From Parageobacillus sp. KH3-4 (GTDB lineage Bacteria > Bacillota > Bacilli > Bacillales > Anoxybacillaceae), in assembly GCF_022846435.1 (NCBI RefSeq), contig NZ_AP025627.1:3072001-3136000 (forward strand): DNA of 64,000 nucleotides. The letters run 5' to 3'. Both the position numbers and the translations under genes were made by a program. Position 1 is the stretch's first letter. Each line of letters begins with the position of its first letter. This document shows, piece by piece, positions 17,945 to 27,169 of this stretch. A model generated the notes under the pieces. The model did not search any database and was not told the origin of the DNA. It saw only the letters and a list, made by a program, of their open reading frames with translations.

Positions 17945-18367
17945 GTGAGTGAATGCATTTTTTGCAAAATTGTAAACGGAGACATTCCTGCGGCAAAAGT
18001 GTACGAAGATGAACATGTACTAGCATTTCTCGACATCAGCCAAGTAACGAAAGGGCATACGCTCGTCATTCCAAAAGTACATAAAGAAAACATTTTTGAG
18101 CTCACTCCAGATGTTGCAAGCCACGTCTTTACTGCTATTCCAAAAATCGCGAACGCGATCAAAAAACAATTTTCCCCAGTCGGCTTAAATTTACTAAACA
18201 ATAACGGCGAACAAGCAGGACAAACGGTTTTTCATTACCATGTTCACTTAATCCCGCGCTACGGCAAAGGCGATGGTTTCGGAGCCGTATGGAAATCGCA
18301 CGCAAGCGATTACACATTTGACGATTTGCAAACCATTGCCGCAACGATTCAAAAAGGATTGGAATAA
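17945..18367 (+). CDS. hit: HIT family protein
   Basis: Histidine-triad nucleotide hydrolase/transferase, 140 residues. N-terminal CIFCKIVNGDIPAAKVYED with the zinc-type cysteines, and the catalytic triad HYHVHLIPRYGKGDGF near residues 98-113. Cytosolic; in the family it hydrolyses adenosine phosphoramidates. GTG start with AAGAAAGGTGG RBS. Divergent from the ecs operon and convergent with prsA, as in B. subtilis where hit and ecsA are neighbours. Confidence 0.94.
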   Translation: MSECIFCKIVNGDIPAAKVYEDEHVLAFLDISQVTKGHTLVIPKVHKENIFELTPDVASHVFTAIPKIANAIKKQFSPVGLNLLNNNGEQAGQTVFHYHVHLIPRYGKGDGFGAVWKSHASDYTFDDLQTIAATIQKGLE

Positions 18368-18412
18368 CAACAAAAGGAAGCGCTCTTGCCCGCTTCCTTT
18401 TGTTGTTTTTAT
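18366..18412. terminator. bidirectional terminator between hit and prsA
   Basis: Perfect 17-bp stem AACAACAAAAGGAAGCG and its complement, eight-base loop, T-rich on the plus side and A-rich start giving T on the minus side. Confidence 0.92.
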
Positions 18413-19242
18413 TGTTGTTTTAACGCATCTTGCAAATCTTTATCTTGGATGTCCACTTTTGCGTCTTTTACTAATTTATCCACTTTCGATTGCACTTTCG
18501 ATGGGTCGAGCTTGCTTCTTTTCACTTCAAACTCAATTTCATCTTTCATTTCATTAAACGGCTTTTTCTCTTCTTTATCCGTTACTTTTATAATATGATA
18601 TCCATATTCTGTTTTTACCGGATCGCTAATTTCTCCAACTTTTAACTGATATGCCGCATCTTCAAACTCTTTTACCATTTTCCCCGGTCCAAACCAACCT
18701 AAATCGCCGCCGTTCGACGCCGATCCTGGATCTTGCGAATATTGTTTCGCAAGCTTCGCGAAATCTTCGCCCTTGTCAAGCTTCGCTTTAATTTCTTTTG
18801 CCGTCTTTTCATCTTTCACCAAAATATGGCTCGCTCTAATTTTCGGCTTATAGTTCTTATAATAGTCTTTTAACTCTTTTTCCGTTACCTTGATATCTTC
18901 CATCGCCGCTTTTTGCCGCAAAAGATCGAGTTTCACCATGTCGCGAATCGCTTTTTCCCCATTTTGCTGGACTGCTAAATCGTATTGCGTCCCATACATT
19001 TCTTTTAAGTTTTCGATTTCTTTATCGATTTCCTTGTCCGTTACTTTATATTTTTTGCTTAACACTTTTTCATCGACAAGGTCGCGAATCACTTCCTTGC
19101 CTACTCGCGCTTTCATTTCATTGTAAAATTCTTCTTTTGTAATATCACCGTCCTTTGTTTTCACAATGACTTCATCGCCGTTATTGCACGCTGACAAAGC
19201 GAAAACGGAGGCGACGGCTGCCGCAATCATCCATTTTTTCAT
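18409..19242 (-). CDS. prsA: extracytoplasmic foldase PrsA
   Basis: Lipid-anchored peptidyl-prolyl isomerase of 277 residues that folds exported proteins on the outer membrane face. Lipobox LSAC at about residues 16-19; parvulin domain from [16 protein letters not shown] through [20 protein letters not shown] and GYHIIKV, flanked by charged chaperone arms. I chose ATG 19242 ([10 protein letters not shown]); the GTG three codons upstream is too close to the AGGAG RBS. The length and layout match B. subtilis PrsA. Confidence 0.94.
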   Translation of the reverse strand: MKKWMIAAAVASVFALSACNNGDEVIVKTKDGDITKEEFYNEMKARVGKEVIRDLVDEKVLSKKYKVTDKEIDKEIENLKEMYGTQYDLAVQQNGEKAIRDMVKLDLLRQKAAMEDIKVTEKELKDYYKNYKPKIRASHILVKDEKTAKEIKAKLDKGEDFAKLAKQYSQDPGSASNGGDLGWFGPGKMVKEFEDAAYQLKVGEISDPVKTEYGYHIIKVTDKEEKKPFNEMKDEIEFEVKRSKLDPSKVQSKVDKLVKDAKVDIQDKDLQDALKQQ

Positions 19243-19433
19243 TTGTTCCACAACTCCTACGCCAATTTTTTTGCAAAAAAAATTACAACAATAACTATAT
19301 CATATTTTTCCTAAAGAAAAAAACCTTTTTCCGTTAGTCATCCGCCCATACATGTATTTTTTCATCACATATGATGATGATGAAGCGGATATGGCTGAAT
19401 GGGCTCCTTTTGGAATTGAAAGGAGGTGTTACA

Positions 19434-19520
19434 ATGAGCGCACCTTATGCGGGAGGCTTTGCGTTAATTGTCGTGCTGTTTATTTTATTAATTATCGTTG
19501 GATGTGCATGTTTATTCTAA
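19434..19520 (+). CDS. YjcZ-type small sporulation membrane peptide
   Basis: A 28-residue peptide MSAPYAGGFALIVVLFILLI plus VGCACLF. The GGFALIVVLFILLIIVG pattern is that of the YjcZ/YhaK-like sporulation peptides: one TM helix with glycine-rich N-terminus. The AAAGGAGG RBS is excellent and a strong terminator follows. Likely made during sporulation; role unknown. Confidence 0.85.
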   Translation: MSAPYAGGFALIVVLFILLIIVGCACLF

Positions 19521-19555
19521 TCGCTATGTTTTTCCCTATCCACCATACGCCTGCA

Positions 19556-19590
19556 AAAAAGCTGGCAGCACGAGCTGTCAGCTTTTCTCT
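19556..19590. terminator. bidirectional terminator after the YjcZ-type gene
   Basis: Stem AAAGCTGGCAGC / GCTGTCAGCTTT with ACGA loop and T-rich ends on both strands. Confidence 0.85.
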
Positions 19591-19768
19591 ATGTAAATAG
19601 CACTTCAAAATAGGAGGAAATTAATAAAATCGTAATAAGGACATTGATGGTGCGAAAAACACCAGGTTGCTTTTCTTCCGGTATTTCTCTTTGCGCACAA
19701 AGACGGGACGTTAATTGATTAATGAGAAATAAAATAATGACAGCAAGGGGTATAAAGTACACCGTCAA
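19589..19768 (-). CDS. 59-residue two-helix membrane protein
   Basis: Unrecognised small protein with helix 1 VYFIPLAVIILFLI (residues 3-16), a charged middle SRLCAQREIPEEKQ and helix 2 TINVLITILLISSYF. It starts with TTG, but the RBS AGGAGGGG seven bases upstream is very strong, which is why I accept it. Ends at the shared terminator with the YjcZ-type gene. Function unknown. Confidence 0.65.
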   Translation of the reverse strand: MTVYFIPLAVIILFLINQLTSRLCAQREIPEEKQPGVFRTINVLITILLISSYFEVLFT

Positions 19769-19965
19769 ACCTATTTCCCCTCCTATTCATGGTAAAAATA
19801 TCATAATTACTCATTTACTTTACAATGTTTTGTTCTATAAATCAATATGATTTTTACAGAAAAATCCTCTTCCTCCGAAAAAACTTTTCTATTGGTTGTT
19901 TTTCGCCAATTCGGTAAAATATACATAACAACTTGTCGATTATGTTTGACAAAAGGAGTACGTAT

Positions 19966-20307
19966 ATGGAAACGCTGGAGGAACGAATCGCCAAACTGGA
20001 ATTTCATCGATCGCTGCTAATGGAAATGGTCGATAAAACCAAAAAACCGTTTTATTATCTTGTTATTCAAGCCAATTTAACAAAAGAAGAAGTGGATGAG
20101 GTGCTCGCCCTTTGCCAACAGTTAAGCGAAGAATACGAAAAACAAAAAGCGGAAGGGCTGACGATTTTCACCCCGCTTCTCCTTCATTTCGCGGGCATGC
20201 TTCATCCAAGCCTTCCGCTCGAACAGACAGTCGACGCTCTCCTTCAACAGCAAATGTTTGTTCCTCTGATGACCGAATTGAAAAAGTTAATCAAAACCGT
20301 TAGCTAG
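19966..20307 (+). CDS. yhaI: DUF1878 protein YhaI
   Basis: Helical cytosolic protein of 113 residues, [20 protein letters not shown] at the N-terminus. It matches B. subtilis YhaI (DUF1878), which also lies next to hpr. ATG at 19966 follows AAAGGAG; an upstream frame extension lacks an RBS. Its 3' end overlaps the convergent hpr end by eight bases. Function unknown. Confidence 0.85.
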   Translation: METLEERIAKLEFHRSLLMEMVDKTKKPFYYLVIQANLTKEEVDEVLALCQQLSEEYEKQKAEGLTIFTPLLLHFAGMLHPSLPLEQTVDALLQQQMFVPLMTELKKLIKTVS

Positions 20308-20908
20308 GTTGGCCTGTCAGTTCTTTTTCCTTTTCTTGCGTCTTCGCGGCGTTTCGTTTCACTAGCTTTCCATCTTGCTCAACGAAATCGTTTTTAATAT
20401 TTTCAAACGCCCTTTCGAAAATTTCCATAAAATCATCCCCGTAAATATTGCGGATGATACACATCATTTCTAAAATTTCTGGAAACTTTCCGTACAAATC
20501 GCGCAGCGGCAACGCCCCTTTAAACACGGCGTTTTTCGTCGGATCGTACGATTCCATTAGTTTCAACAACACTTCTTCTCCTTTTTCGGTCAGTTCAATA
20601 TACGTATTGCGCTTGTCGTCTTGCTTTTTCGAAAAGGAAAGCAAGCCTCTTTCTTCTAATTTTTTCGAAAAATTAAACGCCGTCGACACATGCATCACGC
20701 CAAATTTCGCGATTTCCGAAATCGACGCTCCTTTAAAATGATACGCAATCCATAAAATATGATGTTCATTAATGTTCAAGTCAAACGGCTTAATCCATTG
20801 CTGCCAATCCTTTTCGATCGATTTCCAAAGCGCCTTGCTTAACTGGGCAATCCGTTGGCTAAATAGCATCGCCTCTTTTATAGAATAATTTTGCTCTGTC
20901 GTTTTCAT
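20300..20908 (-). CDS. hpr: transition-state regulator Hpr (ScoC)
   Basis: MarR-family repressor of extracellular proteases and sporulation-related genes in the transition state. About 202 residues. Diagnostic blocks: [60 protein letters not shown] (wHTH), and [11 protein letters not shown]. Start ATG at 20908 (MKTTEQNYS) aligns with B. subtilis Hpr; a GTG four codons upstream is possible. Charged C-terminal tail. Confidence 0.94.
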   Translation of the reverse strand: MKTTEQNYSIKEAMLFSQRIAQLSKALWKSIEKDWQQWIKPFDLNINEHHILWIAYHFKGASISEIAKFGVMHVSTAFNFSKKLEERGLLSFSKKQDDKRNTYIELTEKGEEVLLKLMESYDPTKNAVFKGALPLRDLYGKFPEILEMMCIIRNIYGDDFMEIFERAFENIKNDFVEQDGKLVKRNAAKTQEKEKELTGQPS

Positions 20909-21064
20909 CGTTCCACCCACTCTTCCCTCACCGTGTTTTTTACTTTCTATTATGCCAGTAAAATAAAAATTAATAAAGGATAAAAATGTTTAATTTTATG
21001 ATCATCCTCTGCCATTCATAGCGGCAAAATAACGGACATATAGTAAACATAGGAGGAGAATGCA

Positions 21065-21253
21065 ATGATATATATGCGGTCGTTTTTCTTTATTGTTAGC
21101 TTCGTGTTTTTCTGCCTTTTCATCTACACGCTTTTTTCATTATCGAAGGCGAAAATGTACCCACCAAAAAAAATTTTGCAGCAGCGTGCTTTCGTTTATA
21201 TTGGAATAACATTTTTTTGCTTTGCCACTGCCTGGCTTCTGCGATACGTATAG
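21065..21253 (+). CDS. 62-residue two-helix membrane protein
   Basis: Small hypothetical protein: TM1 SFFFIVSFVFFCLFIYTLF (about residues 6-24), basic loop KAKMYPPKKILQQR, TM2 FVYIGITFFCFATAWLL. RBS AGGAGGAG is strong and a shared terminator follows. No family recognised. It sits between hpr and trpP, where B. subtilis has yhaH, but the sequence does not resemble YhaH. Confidence 0.75.
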   Translation: MIYMRSFFFIVSFVFFCLFIYTLFSLSKAKMYPPKKILQQRAFVYIGITFFCFATAWLLRYV

Positions 21254-21257
21254 TGTG

Positions 21258-21300
21258 ATAGCAAAAAACCCGACCAAGATGATGATCGGGTTTTTTGCGA
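21258..21300. terminator. bidirectional terminator before trpP 3' end
   Basis: Perfect 13-bp stem GCAAAAAACCCGA / TCGGGTTTTTTGC with a 12-base loop; works for both converging genes. Confidence 0.92.
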
Positions 21301-21303
21301 TTG

Positions 21304-21828
21304 TTACACATGCGCTGTAATGTTCATCCGCTTAAAAATCGACGAGACAATTGGATAGATAATCACCATCACAATCATATTAATCGCAGCCGTCGGCAAT
21401 ACAACAGTCAGAAATAAAGCGGAAAAAGTCGCTCCCCCTGGCAGTCCGACTAACAAAAGCGCTGCGGTTAAAAAAATCGTGCCGGAAATGGCCGTACCGA
21501 CAGCCGTCAATATTGTGGCAGAAATCACCGTTTGACCATATTTTTTCAAAAGCAACACAAACGCGAAAAACACAAAAGCGGTGATGATTTTGTCAATGAT
21601 ATTTGGAACCTGTCCTCCCGGAAATCCTGTTGTCATCGCGGAAATAACGCCTGTCACAATCCCGACAAGCCCCGCTGTTTTTACATTTGGAAACAATAAA
21701 ATGGCTAGAAACATCATTGTTAGCATCATGTCCGGCTTCATCCCGAAGAAAATTCCCGGAATAACGGCGTGCAATACCGCCCCGATTCCAACTAGCAATG
21801 CCAATGAAACTAACACTCGCGTATTCAT
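21304..21828 (-). CDS. trpP: tryptophan transporter TrpP
   Basis: Five- or six-helix inner membrane protein of about 174 residues (TrpP, B. subtilis YhaG), probable tryptophan uptake component. Blocks: GMKPDMMLTMMFLAILLFP, GFPGGQVPNIIDK and LPTAAINMIVMVIIYPIV. The ATG at 21828 is preferred to the ATG at 21834 because the GAGGAG RBS is then eight bases away. The RBS is embedded in regularly spaced GAG/TAG triplets, so translation is likely controlled by TRAP. Divergent order with serC upstream as in B. subtilis. Confidence 0.92.
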   Translation of the reverse strand: MNTRVLVSLALLVGIGAVLHAVIPGIFFGMKPDMMLTMMFLAILLFPNVKTAGLVGIVTGVISAMTTGFPGGQVPNIIDKIITAFVFFAFVLLLKKYGQTVISATILTAVGTAISGTIFLTAALLLVGLPGGATFSALFLTVVLPTAAINMIVMVIIYPIVSSIFKRMNITAHV

Positions 21829-21829
21829 G

Positions 21830-21867
21830 CTCATCTCTCCTCATCTATTCTAGCCTGAGCTCCTCTA
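21830..21867 (-). promoter_or_regulatory. TRAP-binding site in the trpP leader
   Basis: On the minus strand eight triplets stand exactly five bases apart: TAG, GAG, CAG, TAG, TAG, GAG, GAG, GAG. They cover the RBS and the base before the start codon. Two more triplets (GAG, TAG) lie upstream near 21876 and 21883. This is the layout of TRAP sites that block translation when tryptophan is plentiful. Confidence 0.85.
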
Positions 21868-21942
21868 ATCGCGTGCTCGCACCTATTACGAGAATTTTTC
21901 TATTATTATATCACTTTGCAGTATAAAAGTGAAGTAAAAAAA

Positions 21943-23025
21943 TTAGCTAAACCGACGGTAAAAGTCATTCATAAATTCTGCTAGCGCTTCACACGCCTCA
22001 AGCGGAACAGCGTTATAAATCGACGCGCGGCAGCCGCCAACGGAACGATGGCCGGCTAGTCCAACAAATCCTTTTTCCTTTGCCTCCGCTAAAAATCTCT
22101 TCGTTAATTCTTCATTTGGCAGTGTAAACGTGACATTCATGAGCGAACGGCTGTCCTTTTCCGCATGCGGGGCGTAAAACCCGTTGCTTGCATCAATCGC
22201 TTCGTACACAACGGCTGCTTTTTCTTTATTGCGCGCTTCGATCGCTTTCACGCCGCCTTGCTCTTCTACCCATTCAAGCACGAGCGAAATCATATAAATC
22301 GCAAACGTCGGCGGCGTATTGTACAGCGAATTGCTCGAGATGTGAGTGCGGTAGTCAAGCATCGTCGGCAGGTTATCAGGAATGCGCTCTAATAAATCAT
22401 TGCGAATAATGACGACAGTCACGCCGGAAGGACCAAGATTTTTTTGCGCCCCTGCGTAAATCAACGCAAATTGTCCAACGTTGATTTCCCGGCTTAAAAT
22501 ATCACTGGACATATCGGCAATAAGATCAATTGGCAAATCAGGAAATTCATGCCACTGTGTGCCGAAAATCGTATTGTTGGAGGTAATATGTAAATAGGCG
22601 GCGTTTTCGGAAAGCTGAATGTCTTCCAAACGCGGAATGTACGTATAATTCGCTTCTTTGCTTGAAGCAGCAATATGGGTTTTCCCAATTTTTTTCGCTT
22701 CTTTGAGCGCTTTTTCCGACCATGATCCCGTAAGTACATAATTGGCCACTTTATCTTTGCCAAGCAAGTTCATCGGCACCATCGAAAACTGCAAGCTCGC
22801 TCCCCCTTGCAAAAACAGGACATCATGCGTATCGGGAATGTTCATTAATTTTTTTAGCCGCTGCTTCGCGCTGTTGTGCACCGCATCGTATTCCTTGCTG
22901 CGATGGCTCAGCTCCATTACTGACATTCCCGTATTTTGAAAATTGAGAAGCTCTTCTTGCGCCCGCTTCAATACTGGAAGCGGCAGCGCTGAAGGTCCTG
23001 CGTTGAAATTGTATGCCCGTTTCAT
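21943..23025 (-). CDS. serC: phosphoserine aminotransferase
   Basis: PLP enzyme of about 360 residues that converts 3-phosphohydroxypyruvate and glutamate into phosphoserine, in serine synthesis. N-terminal RAYNFNAGPSALPLPVL, MELSHRSKEYD, the PLP-lysine block LIYAGAQKNLGPSGVT, and the C-terminal GHRSVGGCRASIYNA are all in place. ATG 23025 gives the best spacing to GGGGG; ATG 23028 is equally possible. Single gene; no terminator was recognised directly after it. Confidence 0.95.
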   Translation of the reverse strand: MKRAYNFNAGPSALPLPVLKRAQEELLNFQNTGMSVMELSHRSKEYDAVHNSAKQRLKKLMNIPDTHDVLFLQGGASLQFSMVPMNLLGKDKVANYVLTGSWSEKALKEAKKIGKTHIAASSKEANYTYIPRLEDIQLSENAAYLHITSNNTIFGTQWHEFPDLPIDLIADMSSDILSREINVGQFALIYAGAQKNLGPSGVTVVIIRNDLLERIPDNLPTMLDYRTHISSNSLYNTPPTFAIYMISLVLEWVEEQGGVKAIEARNKEKAAVVYEAIDASNGFYAPHAEKDSRSLMNVTFTLPNEELTKRFLAEAKEKGFVGLAGHRSVGGCRASIYNAVPLEACEALAEFMNDFYRRFS

Positions 23026-23108
23026 CATTTCATCCCCCACTTTATCTCTTTAATGAATAACAGTTACTATTATCCTAACATGAACTGAAAAAAAATAAAA
23101 AGAATTTT

Positions 23109-23145
23109 TCAAAAAAATCAAGTCCTTGTGTTCTACAAGGACTTT
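23109..23145 (-). terminator. terminator overlapping the yhaL stop
   Basis: Minus-strand stem AGTCCTTGT / ACAAGGACT followed by TGATTTTTTTG; the 5' arm is the end of the coding sequence. Confidence 0.85.
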
Positions 23146-23318
23146 GCCTGCTGGCGCCGCTTTCTCTCCTCGCGAATGCGCTCCATATAAATTTCTCCTT
23201 CTTTTTCAATCATCGCCTCATCTATTTCACGCTCTTTCGCTGCCGTCCTTACCGTCATATAGCCGCTGAAAATAATGCCGGCAACGACCAAGTAAATCCA
23301 CCATGGCATGCTAAACAT
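23133..23318 (-). CDS. yhaL: sporulation protein YhaL
   Basis: A 61-residue membrane-anchored protein: MFSMPWWIYLVVAGIIFSGY helix, then a long charged helix EREIDEAMIEKEGEIYMERI. It matches YhaL of B. subtilis, a sporulation protein of unknown mechanism. Start ATG 23318 is eight bases after AAAGGGGG; upstream ATGs are not preceded by an RBS. Lies between serC and yhaM. Confidence 0.85.
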   Translation of the reverse strand: MFSMPWWIYLVVAGIIFSGYMTVRTAAKEREIDEAMIEKEGEIYMERIREERKRRQQAKSL

Positions 23319-23474
23319 GCACATCCCCCTTTTTATGTAGCTTGTCTTACTACAATATACGCCAAACATGGACGTAGTATGCATAAACCTTACTTTCAAC
23401 TGATATTATTATAAACATTCAGGCTCTGGCTGAAAGATTTGGAAATAAAGGTAATGGCCATATCCATCCCCCTT

Positions 23475-23744
23475 CAGGATCTACATCCGATTTTTCTTTC
23501 TTACTTCTGTCGTTCACGATGATTATGTTTACATGGGAATTTATTTTTCTGTTGGCAATCGTTTTATGTAAAAACGCGATTTTTAAAATGATCAGCCTGA
23601 CATTACTTGCCTCGGAATTTTTTGCTTCTTTACGGATTGGGATTTAATCGCATGGGAGAAGCATTGCCCGTCACCAATCGCCAAAACATGTTAAGAACGA
23701 TCCACCTGTTTGCCGGGATTTGTTTTATCCTTTTGTATATCTAA
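23475..23744 (+). pseudogene. frameshifted small membrane protein gene
   Basis: Two hydrophobic reading frames follow each other. The first reads DFSFLLLSFTMIMFTWEFIF and on to LLASEFFASLRIGI then stop near 23647; the second, in another frame, reads LGFNRMGEALPVTNRQNMLR and ends IHLFAGICFILLYI at 23742. Read together they look like one short 3-helix protein broken by a one-base change near 23640. No clear start or RBS. Family not recognised. The rest of 23319-23475 holds nothing seen. Confidence 0.45.
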
Positions 23745-23810
23745 TGACGCGAGGAATATAAAGGCTCGATAATGCTATTTAAATGGCGCTTGTAGTCAGG
23801 CATTAATATG

Positions 23811-23847
23811 AAAAGGGGGGGGAGATTACCGGTCTCCCCCCTTTTTT
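23811..23847. terminator. terminator overlapping the yhaM 3' end
   Basis: Stem GGGGGGAGA / TCTCCCCCC with a seven-base loop; T runs on both sides, seven T on the plus strand and CCTTTT on the minus strand. Confidence 0.8.
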
Positions 23848-24803
23848 TCTGCTTTTAAAACAGAAGAAAACATCGGTTTATAAAACGAACGATTTTCCAG
23901 CGCGTAAATTCGCTCCGTAAATTCTCCCGGCTTTACTTTTTCAAGCGCCCGGTCAATCATGTTCAATTTTGCGTCCAAGTTGTCAATGTAATGCAGAATT
24001 TCCGCTTCTTTCACCATTGGCGGCTTCGGGCTGCCCCATTCCGTTTTTCCATGATGGGAAAGGACCATATGTTGCAGCACGACAACTTCTTCCCCGCTAA
24101 TGCCAAGATGTTCGGCCGCTTTTCCGATTTCGCTCACCATAATCGAAATATGGCCAAGCAAATTGCCTTCCAGCGTATACGATGCCGACACCGGGCCGGA
24201 TAGTTCGATCACTTTGCCGAGATCGTGCAAAATCACGCCAGCGTATAATAAGTCTTTATTCAACGATGGATATAAATTCACAAGCGCTTTTGCCAATTCC
24301 AACATCGACACGACATGGTACGCCAATCCGGAAATAAATTCATGGTGATTTTTCATTGCCGCCGGATAATCAAAAAATCTTTGTTCGTACTTTTTTAACA
24401 AATAGCGGGTAATCCGTTGGATGTTCGGATTTTCCATATCGAATATGTATTGTGTAATTTTTTCCATCATCTCTTCGCGCTTCATCGGGGCGGTTTCGAG
24501 AAAGTCGGATACACGAACATCGTCCCCAGCGTGAGCGGGGCGAATCGAACGAATCTTCAGCTGCGTTTTACCGCGGTAATTATGAATGTCGCCAAACACT
24601 TTGACGATGCTTTCCGGCACGTAGACGCTCTCATCTTCCGGCGACACGTCCCATAATTTTGCTTCAATATCCCCCGTTTTGTCCTGCAAAATTAACGTTA
24701 AAAACGGTTTTCCGTTACTGGCGATCCCTTTTGTCACTGACTTAATAAGCAAGTAGACATCTACCTGTTCCCCGACATCATAATGAATGATCCCTTTCGC
24801 CAA
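23826..24803 (-). CDS. yhaM: 3'-5' exoribonuclease YhaM
   Basis: RNase YhaM of 325 residues: N-terminal OB-fold ([20 protein letters not shown], residues 8-27), then an HD domain with the metal motif [20 protein letters not shown] and [19 protein letters not shown]. It trims RNA 3' ends in the cytoplasm. The natural start is TTG at 24803 with GGAGGAG six bases before it; this gives [13 protein letters not shown] as in B. subtilis, so the ATG 21 bases upstream is not used. The last codons form the terminator stem. Confidence 0.94.
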   Translation of the reverse strand: MAKGIIHYDVGEQVDVYLLIKSVTKGIASNGKPFLTLILQDKTGDIEAKLWDVSPEDESVYVPESIVKVFGDIHNYRGKTQLKIRSIRPAHAGDDVRVSDFLETAPMKREEMMEKITQYIFDMENPNIQRITRYLLKKYEQRFFDYPAAMKNHHEFISGLAYHVVSMLELAKALVNLYPSLNKDLLYAGVILHDLGKVIELSGPVSASYTLEGNLLGHISIMVSEIGKAAEHLGISGEEVVVLQHMVLSHHGKTEWGSPKPPMVKEAEILHYIDNLDAKLNMIDRALEKVKPGEFTERIYALENRSFYKPMFSSVLKAEKKGGDR

Positions 24804-24863
24804 CCTATTCTCCTCCGTTTCCAAATTTGCGTATAGTTAAGTATACCACAATTGCATAAGCGC

Positions 24864-24898
24864 TAAAAATATAAGACCTTGCATGCGCAAGGCCTTAC
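24864..24898 (-). terminator. terminator after yhaP
   Basis: Stem AAGGCCTTGC / GCAAGGTCTT with GCAT loop and the tail ATATTTTTAG on the minus strand. Confidence 0.8.
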
Positions 24899-26133
24899 TT
24901 TTTCGTCAGCTGCACCGCTTTTTTCATATCTTTCCATGAACCGGCTTTCCCATACATAAGCACCCCGCCGCGGTACACCTTTGATCCGAAAAAGGCGAGC
25001 AAACCGATTGTCGCGATTAATAAAGCAAGGCTGATCGCCACTTCCCAAACTGGAACAGACAGCAATCCAACCCGTAAAAACATAATCATCGGCGTGAAAA
25101 ACGGAATGAACGATGTCGCCGTAATAAAAGACGATTCTGGCGCGCCTAAGCCAAACATCGCGATCATAAATGCGGCAATCACCAAAGTCATCACCGGCAT
25201 AATCATTTGCTGCACGTCTTCCACGCGGCTGACGAGCGAACCGAGCACAGCAAATAATGTCGCATATAAGAAATAACCTAAAAGGAAGAAAATAATCGCA
25301 TACGCAAATGTCGAGACAGGAAGATGATCAAAGCCAAGAAACTTCCACAATTCCTGCCCGCTGCTTTTCAGTGCCGCAAAACCGACGGCAAATAAAATCG
25401 CAAATTGCGTTAAGCTAAGCAGCGCAACCCCAAGAATTTTTCCAAATAACTGCTGGAGCGGTGGGACGCTGGATACTAAAATTTCCATGACGCGCGACGA
25501 TTTTTCCGTCGCCACTTCCGTTGAAATCATGCCGCCGTACATAAGCACAAACATGTACATCGCAAACAGCAGCACGTAAACAAGAACGCGCGCCTGATTC
25601 AGCTCTTCTTCCGTTTTCGCGTTTTTTTCCAATGCCACTTTTTCAAACGGCACCGGCTCATACAATTGCGCGATTTGCTCTTGCTTCAGACCGAGTTTTG
25701 CTGTCGCCAGCGCTGTTTTCAGCTGCTGGAGCGCTTGCTCAAGCTCGCTTGGCGTATCGCTGTCGGCAATTGTGTTTGCATAATACGCCGCTTTCGGCAG
25801 CTGTTTATCGTCAGCCGAAAGGATAAGGAGCGCATCCCATTTGCCATTGCGGACAGCCGCCTTTGCCTTTTCTTCCGAGCCGGTCGCCTTCTTTAACTGG
25901 AGATCATCGTGTTTTCCTTGTTTCAGCTGTGCCTCGAGCGGTTCGTAAAACATTCCCGTTGTATCGATGACGGCGACCGTCGTTTTTTCATCCTTCGTAA
26001 AAAATTCGATAATATGCTGGATGTTCGCGATCGCAAAGACGAAGAGGCTCGTAATGATCGTCGTGATGAGAAACGATTTCGCTTTCAGCTTTGTCGTATA
26101 CGTATGCCAAAGCACAATCCAAAACTTATTCAT
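24895..26133 (-). CDS. yhaP: NatB-type ABC transporter permease YhaP
   Basis: ABC2/NatB-like export permease, 412 residues. One N-terminal TM helix, an extracytoplasmic domain of about 150 residues, and five or six C-terminal helices (VLVYVLLFAMYMFVLMYGGM, EKSSRVMEILVSSVPPLQQL). ATG 26133 (MNKFWIVLWHT) overlaps the yhaQ stop by eight bases, so coupled translation. Partner of YhaQ; cargo unknown, sodium export in the NatAB relatives. Confidence 0.9.
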   Translation of the reverse strand: MNKFWIVLWHTYTTKLKAKSFLITTIITSLFVFAIANIQHIIEFFTKDEKTTVAVIDTTGMFYEPLEAQLKQGKHDDLQLKKATGSEEKAKAAVRNGKWDALLILSADDKQLPKAAYYANTIADSDTPSELEQALQQLKTALATAKLGLKQEQIAQLYEPVPFEKVALEKNAKTEEELNQARVLVYVLLFAMYMFVLMYGGMISTEVATEKSSRVMEILVSSVPPLQQLFGKILGVALLSLTQFAILFAVGFAALKSSGQELWKFLGFDHLPVSTFAYAIIFFLLGYFLYATLFAVLGSLVSRVEDVQQMIMPVMTLVIAAFMIAMFGLGAPESSFITATSFIPFFTPMIMFLRVGLLSVPVWEVAISLALLIATIGLLAFFGSKVYRGGVLMYGKAGSWKDMKKAVQLTKK

Positions 26134-27025
26134 ACGCCGCACCCACTTTTTCAATGAAAATATCGTTTAACGAAGGCTCTTCTAGCGCAAACTTGCGAAT
26201 AAATCCTTTATTGGCAATATAAGAAAGGATTTTTTGCGACACGTCTTCATTTTCGATTTGCAAATGCACGCCTTCCGCGGTCCGCTTCATTTTGACGACT
26301 CCCGGAAACTCTGCCAGTTCATCAAGCGGCATATCGGCATGAATAATAATGTTCTTTTTGCCAAACGACCGCTTCACTTCTTTCAACGACCCGTATACCA
26401 CCGGTCGCCCCCGGTGCATAATGCAAAGATGCTCGCACAGCTCTTCGACATGTTCCATCCGATGGCTTGAAAAGACAATCGTCGTTCCATTGTTTTTTAA
26501 ATCGATGACCGCTTCTTTTAACAGCTCGACATTGACGGGGTCAAGCCCGCTGAACGGCTCATCTAAGATTAATAGCTTTGGCTTGTGTAACACGGCAGCG
26601 ATAAATTGAATTTTTTGCTGGTTCCCTTTCGAAAGTTCTTCTACTCGCTTTTCCGCATACTCTGGCACGTTAAACCGCTCAAGCCATGCTTCCATTTCTT
26701 TTATAATCGCTGCTTTCTCCATGCCGCGCAGCCTGCCTAAATAAATAAGCTGCTCCTTTACTTTCAGCTTCGGGTACAATCCGCGCTCTTCCGGCAAATA
26801 GCCGATAAGGTGGCTTTTCGAATAGTCGATTTTTCCCCCATTCCATGTAATCGTTCCTTCTGTCGGTTCCAGCAAGCCTAAAATCATGCGGAACGTCGTC
26901 GTCTTACCCGCCCCGTTCGCGCCAAGAAATCCGAATAAGTTTCCTTCTGGAATCGTTAATGTAACATCGTTGACCGCTGTCACTGCACCAAATCGCTTTG
27001 TCACATGCTCTAACTGTAGCGTCAT
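26126..27025 (-). CDS. yhaQ: ABC transporter ATP-binding protein YhaQ
   Basis: ATPase of about 299 residues with Walker A GANGAGKTT at about residues 35-43, signature LSKGNQQKI, Walker B LLILDEPFSGLDPVN, and a C-terminal DUF4162-like tail (EEPSLNDIFIEKVG). The form is that of NatA-type exporters. Start ATG 27025 (MTLQLEHVTKRFG) with GGGGGAG RBS; the longer frame upstream is AT-rich and lacks homology. Operon yhaQ-yhaP as in B. subtilis. Confidence 0.92.
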   Translation of the reverse strand: MTLQLEHVTKRFGAVTAVNDVTLTIPEGNLFGFLGANGAGKTTTFRMILGLLEPTEGTITWNGGKIDYSKSHLIGYLPEERGLYPKLKVKEQLIYLGRLRGMEKAAIIKEMEAWLERFNVPEYAEKRVEELSKGNQQKIQFIAAVLHKPKLLILDEPFSGLDPVNVELLKEAVIDLKNNGTTIVFSSHRMEHVEELCEHLCIMHRGRPVVYGSLKEVKRSFGKKNIIIHADMPLDELAEFPGVVKMKRTAEGVHLQIENEDVSQKILSYIANKGFIRKFALEEPSLNDIFIEKVGAAYE

Positions 27026-27169
27026 TCTCACTCCCCCAGTTTTAGATAAAAATTCCACCATCCTAATTACACGTTTATCATAGCGAAAAGTTTCACAATT
27101 TAGAAGGAATTTTTCAAAAAATAACAAAATAATAATATGAACCACTATTCATCAGAGGAGGAAACGGGA

